DNA from: Variovorax sp. J22P240
GTDB taxonomy: Bacteria > Pseudomonadota > Gammaproteobacteria > Burkholderiales > Burkholderiaceae_C
Length of the DNA stretch: 64,000 nucleotides
Assembly (NCBI RefSeq): GCF_030316855.1
Contig: NZ_JASZYR010000004.1
Location: 390,359 to 454,358 of the forward strand
Direction of reading: 5' to 3'
The position numbers were made by a program, and so were the translations under genes. Below, piece by piece: positions 31,002 to 38,668 of this stretch (its first letter is position 1; every line of letters starts with the position of its first letter). The notes beneath the pieces were generated by a model. The model ran no database searches. It was not told where the DNA came from and worked only from the letters and a program-made list of their open reading frames with translations.

Positions 31002-32204
31002 CTAGGTGTGAGCGACGGCCTTCGACCGGCGCTCGGTTCGGCAGCCCATCAGCGGACTGTCCAGTCCCTGGTCGATGAGCGGTTGCCACAGGCCAAGCAC
31101 ATCGGCGGGGGTCAGCCATCCACCGGGCGACTCGGCCTCGGCGACCTTGCGCGCGACGGCGAGGGCGAGCCGCGCCGTCAGCTCGTAGGGGTCGCCGGTG
31201 ACGATGCACCAGTCGACGACGAGTTGGCGGTAGCGGTCTTCGATCTGCAGCACGACGCGATGCGAATTGTCCGCGCGCTCCTTCGCGTCGGGGCCCTCTG
31301 GCAGCATGTCGATCTGCCAGCGCGTGAGTTCGCGCAGGATCGGCAGCTGGTAGCCGACGGCCCCGACCGCCGCCGCGTGGTAGGCGAGGCGCATCGTGGT
31401 CGGCATCTCGATGTACGACTCGATGCGTTCGAGCCTGACTTTGCGGCGTTCAGCCGTATGGCGCGCCGTGAGCGTGTCGATGAGGTTCGCGGCCGAGGCG
31501 ATGCGCAACCCGCTGCCGTGCTTCGGCTCGCCGCCGCCGAAATCAAAACTGCGTTCGAGTTTGCCGACCGGCGCATGCGACAGCACGAGCCGCGGACTCT
31601 TGCTGTCCGGTACGCCCCGCGCGACGGTGACCTGCTCCCGCACCATGCGCATCATGGTGCGGGCACTGCCGCGCGAGAGGTACTTCATGCGCGCGACCGC
31701 GATGCGCGCTATGCCGAGTTCGTCCGCCAGGCCGTTGCCTTGAAGGTCGTGGAGCGCGGTGTCGAGCATGAGGTCCGACAAGGTCGCGGTATGGCCCGCG
31801 CCGCACACCAGCGCCAACCCGCGGCTCTGCGCAAAGTAGTGCAGGTCGTCGAGGCGCTTGTAGACGTCGACCTCGCCGTTGATGTCGACGTAATGGCATC
31901 CAGCGTCGAGCGCCGACTTGGCGAGGCGCTCTGCCGTCTGGTCGAAAGGACCGGCAGCGTTGATGAGCACGTCGAAGCCATTGAGCGCGCGCACCACCGA
32001 CTCGCGATGGTCGAGGCTGAAGGCGCGGTAGTCGAGCTGGAGGTCTTCGGCCAGTTCCGCCAGCGCGCGCCGGTCGCGACTGGCGAGCACCAGCTCGCAG
32101 GGGCGATGGGTCTTCGTACGGTTGCCCCAGCGGCGCGCCGCCTCGGCCGCGATCAATCGGCCCGAATAGCCCGTAGCCCCATAGAGCAGGAATCGATTGG
32201 CCAT
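31002..32204 (-). CDS. Saccharopine-dehydrogenase-like NAD(P)-binding reductase
   Basis: This protein of about 400 residues starts at ATG 32204, preceded by GGAGGG at ideal spacing; an upstream TTG would place that ribosome site inside the gene. The N-terminal Rossmann fold shows GATGYSGRLIAAEA. VLINAAGPFDQTAERLAKSALDAGCHYVDINGE follows with a natural break, the pattern shared by saccharopine-reductase-like proteins and mycobacterial trans-acting enoyl reductases. The C-terminal half lacks motifs that reveal the substrate. It sits between the polyprenyl synthetase and the decarboxylase-like gene with 15-30 base gaps, so it probably reduces an intermediate of the same pathway. Lysine metabolism is unlikely, because no lys genes are nearby. 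Confidence 0.82.
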   Translation of the reverse strand: MANRFLLYGATGYSGRLIAAEAARRWGNRTKTHRPCELVLASRDRRALAELAEDLQLDYRAFSLDHRESVVRALNGFDVLINAAGPFDQTAERLAKSALDAGCHYVDINGEVDVYKRLDDLHYFAQSRGLALVCGAGHTATLSDLMLDTALHDLQGNGLADELGIARIAVARMKYLSRGSARTMMRMVREQVTVARGVPDSKSPRLVLSHAPVGKLERSFDFGGGEPKHGSGLRIASAANLIDTLTARHTAERRKVRLERIESYIEMPTTMRLAYHAAAVGAVGYQLPILRELTRWQIDMLPEGPDAKERADNSHRVVLQIEDRYRQLVVDWCIVTGDPYELTARLALAVARKVAEAESPGGWLTPADVLGLWQPLIDQGLDSPLMGCRTERRSKAVAHT

Positions 32205-32234
32205 CGGCTGTCCCTCCAAGACAAACGTCGTCAG

Positions 32235-33299
32235 TCAATGCAGGCGCCGCAGCACCCATGTGATCAGCGCCCGAACGAACTGCAGGTCGCGGCCTTCCGG
32301 CCTGCCGTGGAACGCCCCTTCGAACTCGTGCAGCGCGGCGCCCGCGAGGCCGCGCGCCACCTGCCGTGCATGCTCCATGGCGCCGGTCTTGTCGAAGAGC
32401 GCGCGCACCCACGCGACCTCCGCCGGCGTGCGGCGGGCCCGCGGCCGCGCCAGGAAGCGCTGCAGCCGACCGCGCTCGGCGGCCGTCGCCTTGCGCATCG
32501 CATGGATCAGCATCAGCGTGCGCTTGCCTTCGAGCAGGTCGCCCGCCAGCTCCTTGCCGTAGTCGGCGCCCGGCTCGAGGTTGAGCAGATCGTCCTGGAT
32601 CTGGAACGCGGCGCCGAAGAAGAAGCCGAGGCGGATGAGAGGGTCGAGCGGTGCACGCCCGCGCGTCCCGATCAGGCAGCCGATGCGCAACGGATGGATC
32701 GTGGTCAGCCAGCAGGTCTTCTTGAGCACCATCGTGAGATAGCCCTCGTCGTCGACGTCGCTGCGGTTGTCGCGACGCCAGCCGAGCTCCAGCGCCTGCC
32801 CCTCGGTGGTCTCCCACGCCATGCGCTCGGTTTCCTCGAAGATGCGCATCGCGAGCGTGAGGCCGAGGCGGCGCACGTTGTCCTTCAGCGGTCGCAGGCT
32901 CAGCAGGCCCAGTGCGTCGCCCGCGTTGAGCGCCAGTGGCAATCCGTGCAGCGCATGCAAGGTCGGCGTGCCGCGGCGCTCGTCGCTGTCGTCCTCGATG
33001 TCGTCGTGGATCAGCAGCGCGTTGTGCAGCAACTCGATGGCGACGGCCGATGCGACCGCGTCGTCGGCCGTCGCCCCGAAGGCGCAGGCCGAGGCGATGC
33101 ACAGGCTCGGGCGCAGCATCTTGCCGCCGCGCTGCGGGTAGTCGGCGATCAGCTCGTGCAGATAGGAGCCGGGCTCGGTTTCGGGCAGGTAGGCACGCAG
33201 GTGCTTGCGCGTGAGCTCGCCGTACTGGGCGAACATCTCGTTGACGAGCCGGTCGTCGGCTTCGGGGTCGGCAAACTTGCGCGTGTCGTTGAAGCCCAT
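32235..33299 (-). CDS. Polyprenyl synthetase family protein (allylic prenyl diphosphate synthase)
   Basis: This 354-residue protein has the trans-prenyltransferase fold motifs. GGKMLRPSL binds IPP. The first aspartate-rich motif DDIED (residues 99-103) sits in LLIHDDIEDDSDERRG. The second motif reads FQIQDDLLN (residues 236-240), with Asn where DDxxD has its last Asp. A small Ala lies five residues before the first motif, a position that often allows longer chains. A C20-type product is therefore possible but cannot be fixed from sequence. The ribosome site GAGGA overlaps the stop of the upstream gene. Within the operon it would supply a prenyl diphosphate to the neighbouring flavoenzyme and reductase. 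Confidence 0.88.
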   Translation of the reverse strand: MGFNDTRKFADPEADDRLVNEMFAQYGELTRKHLRAYLPETEPGSYLHELIADYPQRGGKMLRPSLCIASACAFGATADDAVASAVAIELLHNALLIHDDIEDDSDERRGTPTLHALHGLPLALNAGDALGLLSLRPLKDNVRRLGLTLAMRIFEETERMAWETTEGQALELGWRRDNRSDVDDEGYLTMVLKKTCWLTTIHPLRIGCLIGTRGRAPLDPLIRLGFFFGAAFQIQDDLLNLEPGADYGKELAGDLLEGKRTLMLIHAMRKATAAERGRLQRFLARPRARRTPAEVAWVRALFDKTGAMEHARQVARGLAGAALHEFEGAFHGRPEGRDLQFVRALITWVLRRLH

Positions 33300-33309
33300 C
33301 GCCGTGTCC

Positions 33310-34116
33310 TCAGAGCTCGATCTCGATCACGCCGACCTGCTCGTTGTCCGGTTGACGGCAGACTGCGGCGCGCCAGCGGCCGGGCGGATGCTCCTTGTCG
33401 GTCTCGATCCGCAGCCGCAGCTTGTCGGCGGCGACCGCCGAAAGCCAGCCCGTGAGTACCTTCGTCGATGCGTCCTTGAGGTGGTAGAAGGCCAGCTCGA
33501 CTTCGCCCGCCAGTGCGCCGTCGGCAAGGCTCAGGCTGCAGACGGTCACCGCCCGTTTTGCGCTGCCGGACACGTGCAGCACCGACACCGCGAAGGCCAC
33601 CGCGGCGGGCGGCTGGATGTCCTCTTTGGGAGGACGCGGAGAGTCCTTGCCCGCCTTGCCGCGCTTGCGCTCGCCGTCGTTGGCCTTCTCGTCGTCCTTG
33701 TTCAGGCCGAAGATGGAACCGACCATGCGGTATTCGGCCGAGAGCAGTCGCTTGACCGGGCTGCCCGGCTCGGCGGCCGAATCCTCGAGCCATTGAAGCC
33801 CGGCGAGCAGCGCCTTGCTCGCCAGCCGCTCTGCCGAGTCGAGCATCTGGCCCGGGTCCCCGCTGCCCTGCCGCTCGGCCGCGCTGCGCAGGCGCCGCGC
33901 AACGCGCATGCCGCGGTCGATCTGCGAGTCGACGACGCGATAGCCCATCTGCACCGCGGCGACCACGGCGTCCTCGGTGGTCTGCAGCGGAACGCCGCGC
34001 AGGAGCTTGCCGCGGACCTGTCGATCGGCGCTGCGGTAGTAGCCGCCGAATGCGCGGTTGGGCCCGAGCGCCTCGGGCTCTTCGCGGACCCAGCGACCGT
34101 TGGCATCTTGTTTCAT
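33310..34116 (-). CDS. Uncharacterised operon protein with helical N-half and beta-rich C-half
   Basis: This 268-residue protein is not recognised. Residues about 40-135 are predicted amphipathic helix, with hydrophobic/charged periodicity such as TTEDAVVAAVQMGYRVV and ASKALLAGLQWLEDS. That resembles phasins or other proteins coating hydrophobic bodies. A highly charged linker (about 138-165, Lys/Glu/Arg-rich) follows, then a C-terminal half with alternating beta-like patterns (AVAFAVSVLHVSG, TVCSLSLADG, LRLRIETD). There is no signal peptide. The ATG overlaps the stop of the upstream FAD oxidoreductase as ATGA, so the two are translationally coupled and probably made in matched amounts. A partner or carrier role for that enzyme is inference. 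Confidence 0.7.
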   Translation of the reverse strand: MKQDANGRWVREEPEALGPNRAFGGYYRSADRQVRGKLLRGVPLQTTEDAVVAAVQMGYRVVDSQIDRGMRVARRLRSAAERQGSGDPGQMLDSAERLASKALLAGLQWLEDSAAEPGSPVKRLLSAEYRMVGSIFGLNKDDEKANDGERKRGKAGKDSPRPPKEDIQPPAAVAFAVSVLHVSGSAKRAVTVCSLSLADGALAGEVELAFYHLKDASTKVLTGWLSAVAADKLRLRIETDKEHPPGRWRAAVCRQPDNEQVGVIEIEL

Positions 34117-36365
34117 GGATGGTCGTACCCCACGATGTCCTCGAGCGCGGGAAAGCCGCAGATGGCGTGCGAGGCGAGCATGCCCGACATCACGGCCGCC
34201 TCGATACAGCCTTCGTTGAAGCCGCACTCCGTCCAGTCGCCGGCGATGGTCATGTTGATCACCGACGCGTCGAGCGGCGAAATGCGATGTTCGAGCGACC
34301 CGGGCAGCGCGAGCGTGTAGCGGTCGGAGCCAAGGAAGTTGGCCTGCACGTGCTGCGCCTTAAGGCCCTCGGAACCTAGAAGCTGGCCCTTCTCGTCGAC
34401 GAGGTGGTCGAGGGGCGTGCTCTCGAGATTGCCCTTGTCATCCCTCATGAACGCGTCCGGCCACAGCGGCTCGACGCGCTTGACGAGCAGCTCCTGAAGG
34501 TTGTCGCGCACCATGGCCTCGATCTCCGTGGCGTTGTAATTCTTTGCCTTGATCTCGGCATCGCTCAGCAGCCCGACGAAATAGGAGACCGATCGGGTCG
34601 CGTCGACGTCCGGCTCCTTGCCCATCTGCTGGCGCCAGGCGCGTTCCGCGGCGAAGGTGTGCGTCATGTCGGCCCACGACTCGAAGGGATGCTCTAGCGC
34701 CGACACCAGCGCCGAGCCGCGACGCCAGCCGAGGTCCTCGACGCTCGTGTCGAGCCAGACCTGCGCTGCCTGCGTGCCCACGGTCTTGACGTGCTTCTGC
34801 ATCTCGTTCCAGCGCTTCAGTTTCTTGAACAGGCCGTCCTTGTCGCGCTGGCAGATGACACGGAAGTCGTCGATGCCCATTGCGAACACGACCACGTCGA
34901 ATTCCTTGTCGTAGTTCAGCGTGACGGACGACGTGTCCGCCTGTGCGAACTGCGCCGGCCGCTCGTGGTACCAGCATCCGGCGTCGTCGAGAGGCTCGAA
35001 GCCGGCGAGGCCCGCCGCGCTGCCCGGGGTTTCGAAGCGCATGCTGGCAACGTGCACGGGCTCGCCCTTGAGGGGCTCGCCGACGAAGCGGATGTCTTCG
35101 AGCTGGTGCATGAACTTGAAGTCCACGCCCCGGTCCTTGAGCACCCGGTACAGCGGCGCGAACACCGTGTCTCCCATGCCCGAACGCATGCGCCAGAACA
35201 GCGCACCCCGGTAAGTGAAGAACATGCGCAACGCGCCGCGCAAGGCTTGTCCCGCCGCGAGCGCGGGCTTGTTGCGATCGCCCTCGCGGTAGCAGAACGC
35301 GAGGTCGTACAGGCCGGTGACGAAGGGCGACTCGACCGAGCTGCGCATCGCGCCGTGCTTGATGAGCCAGTCCTTGCAGTCGATGTGATTGATCGCGTCA
35401 AGGCCGCGCGAGTCGAACAGCACCCGGTCGCGGTACAGCCCGACGACGATCGTCATGATCAGATCGATGATCTCGGTCTTGCGGCGAAGCGGCTCGTCGA
35501 TGCCGACGAGATCGGTGAGCTGCCGTCGCGTCTGCGCGGCCAGTGCCTCGATGAAGGCCAGCACCGTCGAAGTGAATTGCGGCGCGGGATCGCGCTCACG
35601 CAGCCAGTTCTCGAGGATGGTTGCGCCTTGAAGCACGCCCGCGGCCGTGGTCAGCGTGCCAACGCGCAGCAGCTTCGCCATGCGGTCGATCACCACGCCG
35701 GGCGAACGCACCGCGTCGAAGCCGAAGTCGAGCTCGATCGACTCGTCGAGCGTCGAACGCGAGCCCTTGGGTGACACGCCGGAAGGCGGCGCAACCACGC
35801 TGTGTATCAGCGCCTTGCTCAGTCCGATGCAGCGCGCGAGGTAGCCGGCCAGCGTGAAGGGATTGGTGCGATCGTCGAGCTCGGTGCCAGGCAGCCCCTT
35901 CATCGGCGGCAGCATGCCCGACCAGGCCTCCCATTGCCCGCTGCGGTTCTTGGTCGCCACTCCAATGTGCGGCTCCGGAAAGAAGGCGTCGTCGAAGGAC
36001 TCGTGTGGCAGCGGCTGACGGGCCTTATCGTCGTTGCACACCGGCCCCCACGGGGCCTTGCGCACCTCGTCGTAGCAGTGGCGCATCATGGCGAAGGCGT
36101 TTTCGTAGAAGCCGAGCCAGATGTGCAGGCCGTGCTCCCGGATGCGGCCCGAGCCGTCCCGTCCCGACGCGCCCTTGCCGCCGAGGCGCCAACTCTGTTC
36201 GTAGACAGTGATCTTGAAGTCGGTGCAGTCGCCGTTGCCCTTGCCAGCTTTGCGATCGGTCTCGGCCTGCGCCTTGGTCAGCGCCAAGAATTCACTGATC
36301 TGCCACGCCGTCGCGATGCCGGCGCATCCGCCACCCACGATGGCCACGCGGATCGGCGCTGTCAT
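34113..36365 (-). CDS. FAD-dependent oxidoreductase, amine-oxidase / phytoene-desaturase-like
   Basis: This 750-residue flavoprotein has N-terminal dinucleotide-binding IRVAIVGGGCAGIATA. It has the family's second fingerprint RLGGKGASGRD and the unusual EHGLHIWLGFYENAF segment. At the C-terminus the FAD-closing motif TIAGDWTECGFNEGCIEAAVMSG resembles carotenoid and hydroxysqualene-type desaturases. It is longer than phytoene desaturases (about 500 residues), with an extra internal region of some 200 residues. No signal or obvious membrane anchor is present. It is the first gene of the five-gene operon F-E-D-C-B on the minus strand and overlaps the next gene by 4 bases. Together with the prenyl synthase this suggests oxidation or desaturation of an isoprenoid; the substrate is unknown. 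Confidence 0.8.
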   Translation of the reverse strand: MTAPIRVAIVGGGCAGIATAWQISEFLALTKAQAETDRKAGKGNGDCTDFKITVYEQSWRLGGKGASGRDGSGRIREHGLHIWLGFYENAFAMMRHCYDEVRKAPWGPVCNDDKARQPLPHESFDDAFFPEPHIGVATKNRSGQWEAWSGMLPPMKGLPGTELDDRTNPFTLAGYLARCIGLSKALIHSVVAPPSGVSPKGSRSTLDESIELDFGFDAVRSPGVVIDRMAKLLRVGTLTTAAGVLQGATILENWLRERDPAPQFTSTVLAFIEALAAQTRRQLTDLVGIDEPLRRKTEIIDLIMTIVVGLYRDRVLFDSRGLDAINHIDCKDWLIKHGAMRSSVESPFVTGLYDLAFCYREGDRNKPALAAGQALRGALRMFFTYRGALFWRMRSGMGDTVFAPLYRVLKDRGVDFKFMHQLEDIRFVGEPLKGEPVHVASMRFETPGSAAGLAGFEPLDDAGCWYHERPAQFAQADTSSVTLNYDKEFDVVVFAMGIDDFRVICQRDKDGLFKKLKRWNEMQKHVKTVGTQAAQVWLDTSVEDLGWRRGSALVSALEHPFESWADMTHTFAAERAWRQQMGKEPDVDATRSVSYFVGLLSDAEIKAKNYNATEIEAMVRDNLQELLVKRVEPLWPDAFMRDDKGNLESTPLDHLVDEKGQLLGSEGLKAQHVQANFLGSDRYTLALPGSLEHRISPLDASVINMTIAGDWTECGFNEGCIEAAVMSGMLASHAICGFPALEDIVGYDHP

Positions 36366-36705
36366 GACGTGACTGCCGTGTGAGAGGCAAGAGATTCCAC
36401 TTGGCGCACCTTTCGTAGACGCCGAATCGAATTAGCCTTGGGTCTGCGTGCAGGATTGCGCCTGGAGGGGCTTGAATCTGCGGCCGCTGTGTAATTCGGC
36501 GTCGCATTCTTGCACGCTGTTGCATTTTTGGGCAGTTCCGGATCGACGAAACGTCGCGCGTCATCAACGCAGGGGAGGGCACCAGGCGTGGGGGCGTCAC
36601 GTCCCTGAGACGGTTGCAGCGTTGAGCCTTCACGCGCCGTTCGAGGTGCATGAAAATTGGACGACTGGAAGCAGGTCCAAAATGCATGCTATACTCGCAA
36701 GCTGT
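36366..36705. other. Intergenic region upstream of the FAD oxidoreductase operon and tRNA-Arg
   Basis: These 340 bases contain no convincing gene on either strand. They should hold the promoter of the minus-strand operon and the tRNA-Arg promoter. Apart from the tRNA promoter I see no clear sigma-70 elements or strong dyads. Confidence 0.5.
36687..36695 (+). promoter_or_regulatory. Extended -10 promoter of tRNA-Arg
   Basis: TGC-TATACT is a near-consensus extended -10 element. It ends 10 bases before the mature tRNA 5' end, so a short 5' leader is expected. No good -35 hexamer is present, as is usual with a TGn extension. Confidence 0.6.
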
Positions 36706-36782
36706 GCGGCTGTAGCTCAGTTGGATAGAGTACTTGGCTACGAACCAAGGGGTCGTGGGTTCAATTCCTGCCAGCCGCACCA
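36706..36782 (+). tRNA. tRNA-Arg (anticodon ACG)
   Basis: A complete 77-base cloverleaf with acceptor stem GCGGCTG/CAGCCGC, anticodon stem CTTGG/CCAAG with loop CTACGAA, T-arm GTGGGTTCAATTCCTGC, and encoded ACCA. The ACG anticodon is the inosine-modified tRNA-Arg that reads CGU/CGC/CGA. A strong terminator follows at once. Confidence 0.97.
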
Positions 36783-36790
36783 CTCTTCAA

Positions 36791-36829
36791 AATGGCCTAG
36801 AGGTTTTCGACCTCTAGGCCATTTTTCTT
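36791..36829 (+). terminator. Rho-independent terminator of tRNA-Arg
   Basis: A 12-bp perfect stem TGGCCTAGAGGT/ACCTCTAGGCCA, extended by two A-T pairs, closes a 5-base loop TTTCG. It is followed by TTTTTCTTT, 9 bases after the tRNA. Confidence 0.92.
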
Positions 36830-36869
36830 TGGCGGATCCTTTCGCGCGTGCACGCAGGCCCGTCGCCGC

Positions 36870-37706
36870 TCACCCCATCAACATCGGATTGCGGCGCGCC
36901 TCATCGATGCGGCGCTGGCGCACCGCTTCGCGGCATTGGCCGAGACGTGCGGCCCCGGGCTCCGCGCAGCGGTTGTTGACGCACACGGCGCGTGCCAGGA
37001 AGCCCTTGGTGCTGCACCCCGCCAGAAGGTCCTGGCTGTGACGGGCCGATCCGACCGCAGCCTCCTTGGTGCGGCCCGGAGCCGACTTCGCCGCGCGGGG
37101 GAGCGGCACCGGCACCCCAACGTTCGATGCGCGGTCGCCGCTTTCTTGTTCGGGCGCCTGTGCCTGCACTTCAGGCGGAACGGCCGGCAACGCGACGCGC
37201 CCCGCTTGCTCGTGCCCGATGGTGATGTTCTTGCTGGCCAATAGGTCCGACACGATTTTTTGCTGTGGAGAGACCACCGCGATGGGGTTCAGCGCCGCGC
37301 CTGCAGCAGGCGCGGGGACTGGCTTGGCCAAGGTCGCGGGAGGCTCATGGTTCTCGAACTGCAACTGGTGCCATGCGGCGAAACTGATGAACAAGAGCAG
37401 CGGCGGTATCACCACCATGGTCAAAACGCTGCGCAATGCACGGGCGTCGGAGGACGAAGTCCTGGCTGCCTTCACTGGTTCGGGCGACGGCGCTTCGTCG
37501 CTGGGCGGGGTCAGCGATCCACCACAGGTCGCGCAACGAACCGCATCGAGGCTGTTCATCGTTCGGCAGAACTCACAGGCAACGAAGTCGGACTCTCGGT
37601 GCTGAACGAACATCTTGAAGAAGTCCCCCACTTGCGCGTAGGCAACGGCTTGCACCGTCACCGGCCACTTGGCGGGCCATACCGAATTCGCGGTGGTCGC
37701 ATACAT
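36870..37706 (-). CDS. Zinc-ribbon membrane protein of unknown function
   Basis: This 278-residue protein starts at ATG 37706 (MYATTANSVWPAK). A zinc ribbon comes first (CEFCRTMNSLDAVRCATC: two CxxC pairs, about residues 43-60). A transmembrane segment follows (VLTMVVIPPLLLFISFAAW). After it comes a long Pro/Ala-rich linker, probably periplasmic. A C-terminal cysteine module has the pattern C-x(8)-C-x(4)-C-x(10)-C within CSTKGFLARAVCVNNRCAEP and the following QCREAV. The terminal module recurs in Burkholderiales hypothetical proteins as far as I recall. Role unknown. It is convergent with tRNA-Arg, whose terminator lies between them. Confidence 0.7.
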   Translation of the reverse strand: MYATTANSVWPAKWPVTVQAVAYAQVGDFFKMFVQHRESDFVACEFCRTMNSLDAVRCATCGGSLTPPSDEAPSPEPVKAARTSSSDARALRSVLTMVVIPPLLLFISFAAWHQLQFENHEPPATLAKPVPAPAAGAALNPIAVVSPQQKIVSDLLASKNITIGHEQAGRVALPAVPPEVQAQAPEQESGDRASNVGVPVPLPRAAKSAPGRTKEAAVGSARHSQDLLAGCSTKGFLARAVCVNNRCAEPGAARLGQCREAVRQRRIDEARRNPMLMG

Positions 37707-38073
37707 GCTGGACTCCTTTGGAGATCGGTTGAGAAACCCGCTCCTGGCGGAGCGGCACGCGGAGCCCTTGAAGGGTAGAACTCGCAGGCGGCCAGTCAAT
37801 GAGGAATACGGCACCCCAGCCAGGTCGCGACAGACACATCGGACGCCTTTCTCCTACGGTGCGTGCGCGCCACTTGTAAGACTGCGCCTGAATCTGGTAG
37901 CCAAGAAATGCTGAGGGGAGCGATGGCCGCAGCAACACTACTGAGGAAGTGGCCGCGTCCGCGGTCGCACCGTGCCCGCGGGATAATGCGCGGCGGCCAC
38001 GCCAGGGGCCGCTTGGGACGTCGATGCATAGGCCCAGCCGACACAGGCCGGCGGCGTTCACAGCCTGGCGCTC

Positions 38074-38316
38074 ATGGGGACGATCACGATGAGTTCATTG
38101 CACATGTTCCTGCCAGCATCCGAGCCCGCTCGAAGCGAGGCCTTGGCCCAGTTGAAGAAGACCCATCACATACCGCGCCATCTCGTGAGAGGCACCTCGC
38201 GCGCGGATCTGGGCAAGCGTGGGCTGGCCGTATCGGACGAGATCCCGCAAAGCCAGCAAGAGGCACCTCCCCAGGAACAGCAGACATCGGATCCCTCGCC
38301 AGAACAGGCGAGTTGA
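38074..38316 (+). CDS. Possible small hypothetical protein
   Basis: An 80-residue frame, with a second possible start at 38089. The C-terminal third is Gln/Pro/Glu-rich (QSQQEAPPQEQQTSDPSPEQ) and probably disordered. There is no signal peptide, membrane span or known domain. It precedes another short Pro-rich frame by 21 bases, which may mean that the two were inherited together. Support is weak: only length and position. Confidence 0.3.
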   Translation: MGTITMSSLHMFLPASEPARSEALAQLKKTHHIPRHLVRGTSRADLGKRGLAVSDEIPQSQQEAPPQEQQTSDPSPEQAS

Positions 38317-38337
38317 AGCTTCCGCCGAGGTCGCGCA

Positions 38338-38496
38338 GTGCGCAAACGCGAACTGCCGATACCCGGCAAGGACGAGCCCCCACCAGAGCCGGTGCCGGGT
38401 CAGAACGAGCCGAACCCGCAAAAGCCCGATAGCGACGAACCGAGCCTTCCGAGGCCGTTCGATCCTGAGAGCCCGAATCTCCAGCCAACCGAGTGA
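38338..38496 (+). CDS. Short proline-rich hypothetical protein
   Basis: A GTG-started frame of 52 codons. It encodes a Pro/Glu/Asp-rich peptide with the basic opening RKRELPIPGKDEPPPEP and repeated Pro-x-Pro/Asp-Glu-Pro units. The codon pattern (G or C in third positions) is like that of real genes in this window, and GAGG lies upstream at about 10 bases. Short basic-then-Pro-rich proteins of this sort occur in Burkholderiales, as far as I recall. Function unknown. Confidence 0.4.
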   Translation: MRKRELPIPGKDEPPPEPVPGQNEPNPQKPDSDEPSLPRPFDPESPNLQPTE

Positions 38497-38511
38497 GTCG
38501 GGAGGGGAATT

Positions 38512-38572
38512 CTTGCCCACCCGTCACCTATGTGACAGCAAGGGTAAAGCCCGCTTCGAAATATTTCAAAGC
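38512..38572. promoter_or_regulatory. Two inverted repeats upstream of livG (operator candidates)
   Basis: GTCAC-CTAT-GTGAC (38523-38536) sits inside an outer CTTGC/GCAAG pair (38512-38516 and 38538-38542). Seventeen bases on, 38553-38572 forms a 20-bp dyad: GCTT, one mismatch, the perfect palindrome GAAATATTTC, one mismatch, AAGC. They lie about 100 bases before the probable livG start, where an operator for the operon would be expected. Confidence 0.5.
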
Positions 38573-38668
38573 TCGGTATCTTGATGTATCCGTCGGCATC
38601 GAGCTTTCATTTCAGGCAGACAAGATCGTCCGACACCGGCCGCCGACCCACCGCGCAAGGAGTCGAAC

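Larger units (their letters stand above)
37707..38511. other. Sparsely coding stretch between the zinc-ribbon gene and the liv operon
   Basis: About 800 bases with no recognisable conserved gene. Only two short plus-strand frames (38074-38316 and 38338-38496) look plausible. The frames open on the opposite strand have no family resemblance and appear to be by-products of high GC. Confidence 0.4.

Noticed and set aside
25722..36705. Integrated island bounded by tRNA-Ile and tRNA-Arg
   Set aside because: No direct repeat of either tRNA 3' end and no integrase were found, and base composition is like the rest. The tRNA borders may be coincidence.
36765..38117. 11-base match between the tRNA-Arg T-arm (36765-36775) and 38107-38117 as attachment sites
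   Set aside because: Too short to exclude chance, it does not reach the tRNA 3' end, and no mobility gene is nearby.
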